Source: Candidatus Dadabacteria bacterium CSP1-2 (GTDB taxonomy: Bacteria > Desulfobacterota_D > UBA1144 > Nemesobacterales > CSP1-2). Taken from it: a stretch of DNA of 64,000 nucleotides. This document shows positions 19,313 to 29,686 of the stretch, piece after piece (position 1 is the first letter of the stretch; each line of letters opens with the position of its first letter). The stretch spans positions 1 through 64,000 of the forward strand of contig LDXN01000006.1 of the NCBI GenBank assembly GCA_001443445.1, written 5' to 3'. Below the pieces are notes generated by a model that ran no database searches, was not told the origin of the DNA, and saw only the letters and a program-made list of their open reading frames with translations. The translations under genes were made by a program, and so were the position numbers.

Positions 19313-20560
19313 ATGAACGACGCTATCGCCTATCTTAATTCTCTTGGGCTTCATAAGGTAAAGCCTGGTCTTGAAAGAACTATAAGGCTTCTTGAGATTC
19401 TTGGTAATCCTCAAGAAGTGGTACCAAGCGTACTAATAGCAGGAACAAATGGCAAAGGTTCTGTGGCTTCAGCCATAGCTTCTGTGCTAGAAACCCAAGG
19501 CTATAAAACCGGGCTTTATACATCTCCTCACCTTATACGAGTTTCAGAGAGAATACGAATAAACAGTAATGAAATCTCTATGAGTGATTTATCTCAACTC
19601 ATCTTAGAAGTTAAACAAGCTTCCTCTACGCTACCAGATGAGCCAAGCTATTTTGAGGTGCTAACTGTTTCTGCATTTTTATATTTTGCTCAGAGAAAAG
19701 TAGATTTCTCAGTGCTTGAAGTAGGACTGGGAGGACGCCTTGATGCAACTAATGTAGTCAAACCAATTTTAACGGTGATAACAAACATTTCAAAAGACCA
19801 TACCGAATATCTAGGTGATAGCATTAGAGAAATAGCCTTTGAAAAGGCAGGAATAATAAAAAGAAGAGTTCTCGTTCTAACAGCTGCAAAAGAAGAGGCA
19901 CTAACTGTAATAGAGGCCGTAGCCTCTGAAAATTTAGCTCCAATCAGTATATTCGGAAAGGATTTTAATGTTGAAGGTGAGAGTACCGAGGATTTTAGTT
20001 ATATTGGAAGTCCATGGAATTTGGAGCACCTTGAGTTCGGACTTCATGGGTTGTATCAATTAGAAAATGCATCGCTCGCCATTGCCGCGCTTGAATCTTT
20101 TTCTAAGCTTTATGAGGTTAGTATAAATGAAGAAAGCTTAAGAAATGGACTCTCTTCTGTGAGATGGGAAGGAAGGATGGAGATTGTAAGAAGGGATCCC
20201 CCTCTTATTCTAGATGGTGCGCATAATCCTAGCGCGGCCGAGGCACTAAGAGAATCAATTGAAAAGATGTTTCCAAGCATGAAGTTTGTTATTTTAATAG
20301 GCATGCTTTCTGATAAAGACCATGAGGGCTTTATGAGAGCAATCTATCCGATTGCTGAATATATGATAGTAACTGACGTGCCATCTGAGAGGACTATAAA
20401 GGCGAAAGGGCTTGCTGATGTAGGTAGGCGATATGTAAGTAAGACTAAGGTTATAGGTGATTTTAAAGAGGCTTATAAAGAAATACTTTCCCTCCACAAG
20501 CCGGTATGTGTTACTGGCTCTCTCTATTTAATTGGAGCTATAAAACAATTTTTTCCTTAA
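19313..20560 (+). CDS. folC: Dihydrofolate/folylpolyglutamate synthase
   Basis: A 415-residue Mur-ligase-type enzyme that adds glutamate to dihydropteroate or folate. The P-loop is IAGTNGKGSVASAIA, followed by GLYTSPHLIRVSERI, EVGLGGRLDATNV with the metal ligand region, and LDGAHNP at the start of the C-terminal domain. Length and order are normal. It probably shares the HIT promoter. Together with folP it covers two folate steps in this window. Confidence 0.95.
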   Translation: MNDAIAYLNSLGLHKVKPGLERTIRLLEILGNPQEVVPSVLIAGTNGKGSVASAIASVLETQGYKTGLYTSPHLIRVSERIRINSNEISMSDLSQLILEVKQASSTLPDEPSYFEVLTVSAFLYFAQRKVDFSVLEVGLGGRLDATNVVKPILTVITNISKDHTEYLGDSIREIAFEKAGIIKRRVLVLTAAKEEALTVIEAVASENLAPISIFGKDFNVEGESTEDFSYIGSPWNLEHLEFGLHGLYQLENASLAIAALESFSKLYEVSINEESLRNGLSSVRWEGRMEIVRRDPPLILDGAHNPSAAEALRESIEKMFPSMKFVILIGMLSDKDHEGFMRAIYPIAEYMIVTDVPSERTIKAKGLADVGRRYVSKTKVIGDFKEAYKEILSLHKPVCVTGSLYLIGAIKQFFP

Positions 20561-20756
20561 AATCAATTGTTCAAATGCTTTAGTCCCACTAATAGCAAAC
20601 GTTTAGAGAATACACTCGTAATTAAAAATCATAAAAATTAAATTATAAGGCAGAAAATAGCATATTAATATTAGAAAGGGTCTCATTATTATACTTATTA
20701 AGCGTTGATCCCTACGATTACGTGTGCTACTATCATTTAACAAGAGTTAAATATAA

Positions 20757-21791
20757 GTGACTAAACTTGGAATAGTTCTTGATAAGCTTTATTTTGACCA
20801 TGATAATGGAATGGGACATCCAGAGTCTCAGGAAAGATTATTCGCTATTGTTGACATGCTGAGAGAAACAAGGCTTCTCGAAGAAGTAGTAAGAATTGAG
20901 CCCCGAGATGCAACTAAAGAAGAAATTACACTTGTTCATGACCCTAAGTATTTTGATCTAATTCAATCAACAAAAGGTAAAATCAGAGTCTTCTTAGATC
21001 CTGATACCTCTACCTGTCCTGTTTCATTTAACGCCGCAGTTAGAGCAGTGGGGGGGATGCTTGATGCAACTGATAAGGTGATGAAAGGCGAAGTTGATAT
21101 TGCATTTCCCCTCGTTCGTCCGCCCGGACATCATGCTGAGAGAAATAGGGCTATGGGATTCTGCTTATTTAATAATGTCGCTGTTGGCGCGGCTTATGCT
21201 TCTAAGGTTTATGGGGTTAAACGTATTTTAATTGTTGATTGGGATCTTCATCATGGAAATGGTACTCAGAATATGTTTTATGATTCCTCAGAGGTTCTCT
21301 ATTTTTCTACACACCAATATCCCTACTATCCAGGAACAGGATCAGTTAACGAAGTCGGCGTACAAAATGGATTTGGATATACAATCAATGTTCCGATCCA
21401 CCCAGGTATGGGAGATAAAGAATATATTAAAATCTTTTTTGAGATCTTGAAACCAGTTATAGAACAGTATAAACCTGAACTTATTCTAATATCAGCCGGG
21501 TTTGATACCTACTTTGGTGATCCTCTTGGCGGAATGAGCGTTAGTCCTAAGGGCTTTGCTCAGATGACTAGATTTTTAAAAGAAATGGCGGAGTCATATT
21601 GCAGTGGCAAATTGGTTTTGATACTAGAAGGCGGATATAACCTAGAGGGACTTTGGGAATCAACTAAAGCCGTTATAGAAGAGCTGTTAGAAAAAAATAA
21701 AACTGATTACGGGGACTTGACTGTAGAAACTAAGGTAGACCCAATTATTGAAAGAGTAAAAAAGGTGCAATCAGTCTTCTGGACATTCTAG
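20757..21791 (+). CDS. Histone deacetylase-like amidohydrolase
   Basis: A 344-residue zinc hydrolase of the arginase/HDAC fold (AcuC/HdaH-like), expected to deacylate acetyl-lysine or acetylpolyamines. Key elements are RPPGHHAERNRAMGFCLFNN with the catalytic His pair, VDWDLHHGNGTQ giving zinc ligands Asp and His, SAGFDTYFGDPLGG giving the third ligand Asp, and LEGGYNLEGL. It starts at GTG with a weak ribosome-binding site. Its 3' end overlaps the converging DnaC-like gene by 4 bases. Substrate unknown. Confidence 0.9.
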   Translation: MTKLGIVLDKLYFDHDNGMGHPESQERLFAIVDMLRETRLLEEVVRIEPRDATKEEITLVHDPKYFDLIQSTKGKIRVFLDPDTSTCPVSFNAAVRAVGGMLDATDKVMKGEVDIAFPLVRPPGHHAERNRAMGFCLFNNVAVGAAYASKVYGVKRILIVDWDLHHGNGTQNMFYDSSEVLYFSTHQYPYYPGTGSVNEVGVQNGFGYTINVPIHPGMGDKEYIKIFFEILKPVIEQYKPELILISAGFDTYFGDPLGGMSVSPKGFAQMTRFLKEMAESYCSGKLVLILEGGYNLEGLWESTKAVIEELLEKNKTDYGDLTVETKVDPIIERVKKVQSVFWTF

Positions 21792-22624
21792 ACACTCTTT
21801 TGAAATGTTCTTCTATAGTCATCCCCTTCGATAGGAATAAACTCACACATCTCACGCAACCTTGAGGCTATTCTTGACCCAACTCTATTTTCGAGTGTTT
21901 CTTGGTCCTCATTTTGACTAGAATGTCCAGAACCCTTTTTTTGCTTGTTATCTTCGGAAACATAATTTGTTGTTATTAGTGTAATTTTAGATGCGTTGTA
22001 TCTTTTTGAAATTAATTGGTCTAATATATTTAGCTCCCATTCGCTGCTCCTTCCCTTACCCAATTCATCAATAACGAGAACTTCCGTTTCTATAAGAGGA
22101 AGAAGCACTTCATTCTCTGGAGTACCTTGCGAATAAGCTTCCTTAAGCTCTGAAAGAAGATGGAAGAAATCTTTAAATACACATCTTATCCCTTTTTCTA
22201 AAGTTAGTTCAGATATTGCACCAATCGCAAGGTGGGTTTTGCCAAGCCCTGCTTTTCCCATAAAAAGAAAACCTTTCTTATTAGGATATTTCTTCACAAA
22301 ATCCTTTGCATAGCTAAGGGCATATTGTTGGGATTCGTTCTTGGCTTTTGGCCTGAACGTGTCCACTTGAAGTACAGTCGAATATTTTGCAGGTACACCC
22401 GCTAGATTGTAAAGCTTTACGTTTCTCCTTCTTACTCCGCATACCTTACAGTTACTTATGTAAATATATGCTTTCTCATTCTTTGATAAAACCGAGCCTG
22501 ATCCATTACACTCTCGGCACCTTAAAACACAATCGCAAATCCTTGCGAAGGAAAGGTCTCCCTTCTTTTCAATCATGTATCCCATTCGATAGCAATTATC
22601 ACATCCAATAGTTTTCTTTGTCAT
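21788..22624 (-). CDS. DnaC/DnaI-like ATPase with a zinc finger
   Basis: A 278-residue AAA+ ATPase related to helicase loaders and IstB. The first 75 residues form a cysteine-rich zinc module: a CxxC pair at residue 8, then CRECNGSGSV, which looks like a DnaJ-type CxxCxGxG repeat, then CKVCG. The ATPase has Walker A GKAGLGKTHLA, Walker B VLVIDELGKG and sensor-1 LITTNY, and a C-terminal RIASRLREMCEFIPI. It lies 3 bases downstream of a helical partner gene, and no transposase is present, so I favour a chromosomal helicase-loading role over an IS function. Confidence 0.85.
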   Translation of the reverse strand: MTKKTIGCDNCYRMGYMIEKKGDLSFARICDCVLRCRECNGSGSVLSKNEKAYIYISNCKVCGVRRRNVKLYNLAGVPAKYSTVLQVDTFRPKAKNESQQYALSYAKDFVKKYPNKKGFLFMGKAGLGKTHLAIGAISELTLEKGIRCVFKDFFHLLSELKEAYSQGTPENEVLLPLIETEVLVIDELGKGRSSEWELNILDQLISKRYNASKITLITTNYVSEDNKQKKGSGHSSQNEDQETLENRVGSRIASRLREMCEFIPIEGDDYRRTFQKSV

Positions 22625-22627
22625 GTT

Positions 22628-23278
22628 TTAATTATATGAGATTATACTCTTTAATTCATAATCCCTCGCCAATATTTCATTACGAAAAGCTAAAACACTT
22701 TCACGACGAGCCCTCTCAGTCATAAAACGGCTCCTTTTACTAATCATTTCTTCTGCTTTTGATATGATTCTTTCTTGTTCAGATTCTGGTAAGCTTTGAA
22801 AAAAAGACTCATAAAATTCCTCTTCTATCTCTTCTAGCATTTTAAAAATTCCTTCATCGTTTAAATTTATTAAATCCGAAACCTTTTTTCTTGCTTCTAT
22901 ATAATGCCTTCTTATCATTTCTCTTTTTTCAGAAGCAATTAAGTTGGCTAGTCTATTTACAACCCTTTTTATAAAATCGTTTGGTTTCAACTCTATCATA
23001 GCAGATTCGGTTTGACTCCTATAACTGTAATTTTTTATTTCCTCCTCTATAAACGAGGCACAGTATATAAGACTCCGTGGGAATCCACTTCTTTCTATCT
23101 TCTTCCTGTAGTTATCAATAGCCCTACTTATCCCTTTAAAAACCACCTCTTTAGGAACCCCCCTACTCTTCCATTTCATAATAAGTTCATATTCTTTTGG
23201 AGAAAGCATAATTCCTTTTCCAACATGGAAAAGAAAGTAACTTTCTACATCTTTTGCATAGGTGTTTTTGTAGGTCAT
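22628..23278 (-). CDS. Helical protein in operon with the DnaC-like ATPase
   Basis: About 216 residues, almost entirely helical and charged, with no signal peptide. The N-terminal part (VGKGIMLSPKEYELIMKW, then a basic helix) suggests a DNA-binding or helicase-docking fold like those of primosomal initiators. I do not recognise a named family. The ATG at 23278 is used, with a TTG five codons further upstream as an alternative; neither has a strong ribosome-binding site. The 3-base gap to the ATPase gene indicates co-translation and a shared function, probably replication restart or helicase loading (inference). Confidence 0.75.
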   Translation of the reverse strand: MTYKNTYAKDVESYFLFHVGKGIMLSPKEYELIMKWKSRGVPKEVVFKGISRAIDNYRKKIERSGFPRSLIYCASFIEEEIKNYSYRSQTESAMIELKPNDFIKRVVNRLANLIASEKREMIRRHYIEARKKVSDLINLNDEGIFKMLEEIEEEFYESFFQSLPESEQERIISKAEEMISKRSRFMTERARRESVLAFRNEILARDYELKSIISYN

Positions 23279-23351
23279 TACTATAGATTTCAATTAGAGT
23301 GAAAATATAATATAGCTATAAAAATTATGTGCTAAAAATTATATTTTTCCA

Positions 23352-23388
23352 GTAAATAACCCCATGGCTCTGCCACGGGGTTATTTAC
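23352..23388. terminator. Strong hairpin overlapping the rpe stop
   Basis: GTAAATAACCCC pairs with GGGGTTATTTAC, with CATGG/CCACG-type bases extending the stem around a short loop. It overlaps the rpe stop codon and lies just upstream of the dnaC-partner operon. No long T-run follows on either strand, so it may be a weak or factor-assisted terminator. Confidence 0.6.
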
Positions 23389-24052
23389 TTTCTATCTCTT
23401 TTCTCATTGTCTGAATTGTTAAAGCGTAGTCTTCTGTTTTAAATATGCCAGAACCTGAAACAAAAACATCGGCTCCCGCTTGTGCAACCTCTCTAATATT
23501 ATCAAGTTTAATACCGCCATCAACCTCAATAAGGGGCTTATAAGCTGAATTATTTGTTTCACACCTCAAGCGTTTTATTTTAGGAATCATCGAATTAATG
23601 AATTTTTGTTCTGCGAATCCTGGTTCTACTGTCATTATAAGAATCAAGTCCACGTAGGGAAGAATCTCTTCAATGCTAGAAATCGGTGTGCCGGGACTTA
23701 GAGCAACCCCTGCCATAACCCCATAAGATTTAATGGCTGTTACAGTGCTATAAAGGAGTCTACAAGCTTCTACCTGAACAGTAATAACCTTTACAAATGG
23801 TTTTCCTGCCTCAATGAAGGCACTGACGAATTTCTCAGGGCTATCAATCATAAGGTGAATATCCATCATTGGGGGATTTAAGTTTTTAAGTGACTTCACT
23901 ATCGGAGTTCCTATACTAATATTTGGGACAAAATGACCATCCATTACATCTACATGGATCCAATCTGCTCCTGATCTTTGGACTGCCCTAACCTCTTCTT
24001 CTAACTTTGTAAAATCTGCGGAGAGTATTGAGGGAGCTATTAGTTTTTTCAT
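23381..24052 (-). CDS. rpe: Ribulose-phosphate 3-epimerase
   Basis: A 223-residue TIM-barrel enzyme of the pentose phosphate and Calvin pathways. The metal ligands and catalytic acids are present: SGADWIHVDVMDGHFVPN, MDIHLMID and the C-terminal EVDGGI. The phosphate-side loop is unusual: VEPGFAEQKFI instead of the common VNPGFGGQxFI, and ITVQVEA instead of ITVHxEA. The enzyme should still be an epimerase, but its substrate contacts may differ. It stands alone on the minus strand. Confidence 0.92.
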   Translation of the reverse strand: MKKLIAPSILSADFTKLEEEVRAVQRSGADWIHVDVMDGHFVPNISIGTPIVKSLKNLNPPMMDIHLMIDSPEKFVSAFIEAGKPFVKVITVQVEACRLLYSTVTAIKSYGVMAGVALSPGTPISSIEEILPYVDLILIMTVEPGFAEQKFINSMIPKIKRLRCETNNSAYKPLIEVDGGIKLDNIREVAQAGADVFVSGSGIFKTEDYALTIQTMRKEIESK

Positions 24053-24315
24053 CTCGCTTTCCTGATATCATAAGTTGTTAAATTAGATATAGAATTATAC
24101 ATATAGCTTTTACGCTATTTACGATAGAAATAAAATTCTAAACCGATTCTCATAAAGTTCAAGTTCACCTCAAAAACCATTTTAATTTCGCATCTTGTTA
24201 ATCAAATATCTTATGCTTTTATGTTATTATTTAATGAAGCTATATGAGAGATAACTGCATTATTGTATCATTACATTATCCAGTGTTTATAATTACTTTG
24301 ATTATAGCGTGTCAC
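24053..24315. other. Intergenic region between rpe and metK
   Basis: AT-rich, without an ORF. With the promoter and leader that follow, it makes up a 378-base gap. I looked for a SAM or SAH riboswitch in the metK leader and saw no recognisable conserved core. Confidence 0.4.
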
Positions 24316-24343
24316 TTGACATACTAAGTTAAAGGTATATAGT
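24316..24343 (+). promoter_or_regulatory. Sigma-70-type promoter for metK-ahcY
   Basis: A perfect -35 TTGACA (24316-24321) is followed after 16 bases by a -10 TATAGT (24338-24343). The predicted leader is about 80 bases, ending in the ribosome-binding site AGGAGG at 24417-24422, eight bases before the metK ATG. This is the best vegetative promoter I found in the window. Confidence 0.7.
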
Positions 24344-24430
24344 TTTCCGCTTTTATACGAAGTAAACTAGGTATAATCAAAATTGAAATAAATACTATTT
24401 AAGAAATGGCAAGTATAGGAGGCATGTTAT

Positions 24431-25591
24431 ATGGCATTAAGCGATTTTGTATTTACCTCTGAATCTGTTACTGAAGGCCATCCTGATAAGATGGCAGACC
24501 AGATTTCTGATGCGGTTCTAGATGCAATAATTGTTAAGGACCCTCCGGCAAGGGTTGCCTGTGAATCTCTTCTTACAACTGGACTTATTGTTATTGCAGG
24601 AGAAATTACAACCAACGCTAATATAGACTTTCCAAGTGTTGTTAGACGTACTGTAAGAGACATTGGCTATACAGATAGCTCTATGGGATTGGATGCCGAC
24701 AGTTGCGGCGTCATAGTTGCGATTGGAAAGCAGTCTCCTGACATTGCTATTGGAGTAAACCCCTCGGAAGAAAAGGAACAGGGTGCTGGAGACCAGGGGC
24801 TTATGTTCGGCTACGCAATAGACGAAACGCCTGAGCTCATGCCTGCACCTATAATGTATTCGCATAAGCTTGCAAAACGGCTTTCAGAGGTAAGAAAAAA
24901 AGGAACTCTTCCGTTTCTTAGGCCTGATGGAAAAACTCAGGTGACGATTAGGTATAAAGACCAAAAACCGGTAAGCGTTGATGCTATTGTTATCTCTGCT
25001 CAACACTCCCCTGAAGTTGGCAATCATACTATTTATGAAGGGATAATAGAAGAAGTAATAAAACCTGTAATTCCTGGAGACCTTCTATCTACAAAGACAA
25101 AAATCTATATTAACCCTACGGGAAGGTTTGTAATTGGTGGGCCTAGAGGTGATACAGGTTTAACTGGGCGAAAAATTATAATAGATACGTATGGTGGATG
25201 GGGGAGACATGGGGGTGGTGCATTTTCTGGAAAGGACCCGTCAAAGGTAGATAGAAGCGTCAGCTACATGGTACGCTATATAGCAAAGAATATTGTTGCT
25301 GCAGGGATTGCAAAAAGGTGTGAGGTTCAAATCGCTTACGCTATCGGCATTGCAGAACCTGTATCTATAATGGTAGATACTTTTGATACTGGAGTAGTTC
25401 CAGACGATAAAATTTCAAAAGCCATAAGAGAGGTATTTGAGCTAAAACCTGCCGAGGTTATAAAATCGTTAAACCTTCTAAGGCCGATTTATCAAAAAAC
25501 CGCTGCGTATGGGCATTTTGGAAGAGAAGAACAAGAATTCACATGGGAAAGGACAGACAAAGTTGAGCAACTTCTATCTGCAGTCGAGTAA
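24431..25591 (+). CDS. metK: S-adenosylmethionine synthetase
   Basis: A 386-residue enzyme that makes SAM from methionine and ATP. Signatures are [32 protein letters not shown] and [16 protein letters not shown], and the ending [13 protein letters not shown] is typical. Perfect AGGAGG precedes the ATG, so it is probably well expressed. It is followed 68 bases later by ahcY; with metH at 53 kb, these three form the full activated-methyl cycle. Confidence 0.97.
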   Translation: MALSDFVFTSESVTEGHPDKMADQISDAVLDAIIVKDPPARVACESLLTTGLIVIAGEITTNANIDFPSVVRRTVRDIGYTDSSMGLDADSCGVIVAIGKQSPDIAIGVNPSEEKEQGAGDQGLMFGYAIDETPELMPAPIMYSHKLAKRLSEVRKKGTLPFLRPDGKTQVTIRYKDQKPVSVDAIVISAQHSPEVGNHTIYEGIIEEVIKPVIPGDLLSTKTKIYINPTGRFVIGGPRGDTGLTGRKIIIDTYGGWGRHGGGAFSGKDPSKVDRSVSYMVRYIAKNIVAAGIAKRCEVQIAYAIGIAEPVSIMVDTFDTGVVPDDKISKAIREVFELKPAEVIKSLNLLRPIYQKTAAYGHFGREEQEFTWERTDKVEQLLSAVE

Positions 25592-25641
25592 GCCAGATCA
25601 TATATATTAGATATTACCCAATACTCATCAGCAATACATAA

Positions 25642-26916
<1,275 letters not shown>

Positions 26917-26931
26917 TTTAGTGTCATACAT

Positions 26932-26981
26932 ATTAGTCGTTAGTCATTCGACAATGTAAAGACAAATAACGATCGACTAAT
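26932..26981. repeat. Short inverted repeat before xerD
   Basis: ATTAGTCG at 26932-26939 pairs with CGACTAAT at 26974-26981, separated by 34 bases that include further TTAGTC and GACAA pieces. The right arm overlaps the first xerD start codon. Confidence 0.4.
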
Positions 26982-27879
26982 GAAAGATTTTATGGACCAA
27001 TTTATAGACTCGTTTCTTACTTACCTTATAGTTGTCAAAGGGCTTTCTAAGAATACCGTAGAATCTTATCAAAGGGATATACAAAAACTCTCTTTGTTTT
27101 TTGAAAAGAAGGGTATCAGTAATATTGAACAAGTGGAATATAAACACATACTTGACTTTCTTTCCGATTTGAAAGAAAAAGACTTAGGAGCTAGGTCTGT
27201 AGTAAGGGCTTTAGTATCTATAAGACAGTTCTTTAAGTATCTTCTTATCGAAAATATTATTAAGAATGATCCTACGTTTCTAATTCGTACACCTAAGACG
27301 AAGAGGACTCTCCCTCAGGTACTTTCAATAGAAGAGGTGGAGATGCTTCTCGCTTCTCCGGATGAAACGACTCTTAAAGGCCTAAGGGATAAAGCTATGA
27401 TAGAGATTCTTTATGCAACAGGCATTAGGGTTTCAGAGCTTGTAGGACTAGGGCTTAATGATGTAAACTTTGAGTTAGCCTACATTGTAGCTTACGGAAA
27501 GGGCTCAAAAGAGAGGATGGTTCCTATTGGAGAAAAGGCTAAGAATAAATTGAGGGAGTACTTAGACACAGGAAGACCAAATCTTCTTAAATCCAGAACT
27601 TCGGTTAATCTCTTTATCACTAGATTAGGCAAAAAGATGACACGTCAGGGTTTCTGGAAGATAATCAAGAACCATACAATAAGATCAGGCATAACGAAGA
27701 AAATAAGCCCACATACCCTCAGACATTCATTTGCAACTCATCTACTCGAACGAGGCGCAGATTTACGGGCTATACAGATAATGCTAGGCCATTCAGATAT
27801 ATCCACAACACAAATTTACACCCATATTGATAGGGAAAGGCTCAAAGAGGTGCATAAAAAATATCATCCCAGATCATAA
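26980..27879 (+). CDS. xerD: Tyrosine recombinase XerC/XerD
   Basis: A 299-residue site-specific recombinase that resolves chromosome dimers at dif. The N-terminal SAM-like domain covers about residues 8-92, and the catalytic domain has ATGIRVSELVGL with the first Arg, SPHTLRHSFATHLLERGAD with HxxR, GHSDISTTQIYTHI with the late His and the nucleophilic Tyr. An ATG at 26992 would give a slightly shorter protein and avoids overlapping the inverted repeat. XerD seems likelier than XerC, but the sequence alone does not decide it. No attachment sites flank it, so an integrase role is unlikely. Confidence 0.92.
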   Translation: MKDFMDQFIDSFLTYLIVVKGLSKNTVESYQRDIQKLSLFFEKKGISNIEQVEYKHILDFLSDLKEKDLGARSVVRALVSIRQFFKYLLIENIIKNDPTFLIRTPKTKRTLPQVLSIEEVEMLLASPDETTLKGLRDKAMIEILYATGIRVSELVGLGLNDVNFELAYIVAYGKGSKERMVPIGEKAKNKLREYLDTGRPNLLKSRTSVNLFITRLGKKMTRQGFWKIIKNHTIRSGITKKISPHTLRHSFATHLLERGADLRAIQIMLGHSDISTTQIYTHIDRERLKEVHKKYHPRS

Positions 27880-27995
27880 AATATTGGTATCTGATAATTT
27901 GGCTAATTCAAAAGTCAATATCAAAAAGCCTAAACTTGGATATCAGACGCTAGGTAGTGTTAATTTGAGAGCGTACATAATAAGATAATAAATAT

Positions 27996-28667
27996 ATGGA
28001 TTCTAATTATTTTAAACTTTTATTAATTCAAGTTCCTGTTATCCTCTTTGCTCTTACTGTGCATGAGTTCTGTCACGCTTGGGTTGCACATTTGCTTGGT
28101 GATGATACTGCAAAGAGACAAGGTCGATTGACCTTAAATCCTATCGCGCACTTAGATGTACTTGGAACAATACTAATGTTCATAGCAAGGTTCGGATGGG
28201 CTAAACCCGTCCCAGTTAATCCTCTAAATTTTAAGAACCCTAGAAAGGGAATGCTTTTAGTAGCCCTTGCTGGTCCACTATCCAACTTAATCATGGCTAT
28301 TGCCGCGGGAGTAGTAATTAGGTTTATAATTCCTGGTTTAAACCTCCCACTATCTGGAGCAATGTCCGTGTCACTTGTGCTCCTGATACTAACACTCCAA
28401 TTCGGCCTTGCTCTCGCTATATTTAATATGATTCCAATAGCCCCACTTGACGGTTCTAGGGTTCTATATGGTCTTCTACCTGAAAAACAGGCTTATGAAT
28501 ATAGACGATTTGAGCCTTATGGCATATTAATCCTGTTTGCTCTTTTTATCTTTGGTGATCGAATTTTTTCATATATTCTCTGGTATCCAGTCTCAGTTCT
28601 TACCGAGGTATTGTCAGGGTATAATTACTTCCAACTCACACATCTTTGGAGGTCACTCGCTTTATGA
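27996..28667 (+). CDS. Site-2 protease family membrane metalloprotease
   Basis: A 223-residue, multi-spanning M50 peptidase. Zinc-site residues HEFCH (residues 23-27) sit in the first membrane segment, and NMIPIAPLDGSR carries the third ligand Asp in a later segment. The short form without a PDZ domain matches the YwhC-type group often encoded next to trpS in these lineages. Its substrate is unknown. The stop overlaps the trpS ATG, so the genes are translationally coupled. Confidence 0.9.
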   Translation: MDSNYFKLLLIQVPVILFALTVHEFCHAWVAHLLGDDTAKRQGRLTLNPIAHLDVLGTILMFIARFGWAKPVPVNPLNFKNPRKGMLLVALAGPLSNLIMAIAAGVVIRFIIPGLNLPLSGAMSVSLVLLILTLQFGLALAIFNMIPIAPLDGSRVLYGLLPEKQAYEYRRFEPYGILILFALFIFGDRIFSYILWYPVSVLTEVLSGYNYFQLTHLWRSLAL

Positions 28668-29686
28668 AAACCGTAGTATCTGATGTGCAGTATACATCAG
28701 ATAGGAATAAAAGAATTCTTAGCGGGATGCGACCTACGGGGAAACTACATCTTGGTCACCTCCACGGTGCCTTAGAGAATTGGCGTGAGCTTCAGAATAG
28801 GTATGACTGCTTTTATTTTATCGCTGATTGGCACGCTCTTACCACTGATTACGCTGATCCATCTGGGATAAGGGAATCTACCTTTGAGATGCTTGCTGAT
28901 TGGATAGCGTGTGGCGTTGACCCAAACAAAGCCACTATTTTCATTCAATCACATGTAATAGAGCATGCTGAGCTAGCCTTGCTCCTCGCAATGATAACCC
29001 CACTAAGCTGGCTAGAGCGAGTTCCCACTTACAAAGAGATGAAGGAAGAGCTTCGAGATAAAGACCTTGCCACTTATGGTTTTCTCGGCTATCCACTACT
29101 TCAGACAGCGGATATAATAGCTTATAAAGCCAATTACGTACCTGTTGGAGAGGATCAGGTACCACACCTAGAGCTTGGGAGAGAAATCGTAAGGCGGTTC
29201 AATTATCTATATGGTGATACTTTTCCAGAGCCCCAACCCCTTCTTACAAGGGTTCCAAAGATCCTTGGGACTGATGGAAGAAAGATGAGTAAGAGTTATG
29301 GTAATGCTATATATCTAAGTGACACCCCTGCCGAAATAACAGAAAAGATAATGAGGATGTATACGGATCCCAGAAGGCTTAGGAGGACTGATCCCGGAAA
29401 TCCAGATGTCTGTGGTATTTTTTACCTCCATAAGTTCCACAGCTCTGAAGATGATATATCTATGGTTAACAGAGAATGTCGAACTGCTGGGATTGGTTGT
29501 GTTGATTGTAAAAAGCTACTTCTGCCTAGTCTAATTAGTGAACTTGCACCTATACGGGAGAAACGAGAAGGGCTTATGAGGAAAAAGCATGAATTAGAAG
29601 AAATAATTCAAGAGGGTGATAAAAAGGCAAGAGAAGTAGCTCAAGAAACCCTCGAGGAGGTAAGGAAAAAGGTTGGTCTCAACTGA
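28664..29686 (+). CDS. trpS: Tryptophanyl-tRNA synthetase
   Basis: A 340-residue class I synthetase. It shows RPTGKLHLGHLHGAL with the HIGH-type motif, the substrate-pocket segment PLLQTADIIAYKANYVPVG and KMSKSYGN, the KMSKS loop. The ATG at 28664 follows GGAGGT and overlaps the stop of the protease gene; an upstream in-frame TTG is less likely. A segment DCKKLLLPSLISELAPIREK near the end is the usual trpS C-terminal helix. ScpA starts within its last codons. Confidence 0.96.
   Translation: MKTVVSDVQYTSDRNKRILSGMRPTGKLHLGHLHGALENWRELQNRYDCFYFIADWHALTTDYADPSGIRESTFEMLADWIACGVDPNKATIFIQSHVIEHAELALLLAMITPLSWLERVPTYKEMKEELRDKDLATYGFLGYPLLQTADIIAYKANYVPVGEDQVPHLELGREIVRRFNYLYGDTFPEPQPLLTRVPKILGTDGRKMSKSYGNAIYLSDTPAEITEKIMRMYTDPRRLRRTDPGNPDVCGIFYLHKFHSSEDDISMVNRECRTAGIGCVDCKKLLLPSLISELAPIREKREGLMRKKHELEEIIQEGDKKAREVAQETLEEVRKKVGLN

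Noticed and set aside
21788-22624. IS21 helper protein IstB
   Set aside because: There is no IstA transposase and no terminal repeats, and a zinc module precedes the ATPase.
24053-24430. SAM or SAH riboswitch upstream of metK
   Set aside because: No conserved core or matching stem set could be seen by eye.
26980-27879. Phage-type integrase
   Set aside because: Length and motifs fit XerC/XerD, and there is no adjacent tRNA or phage gene.
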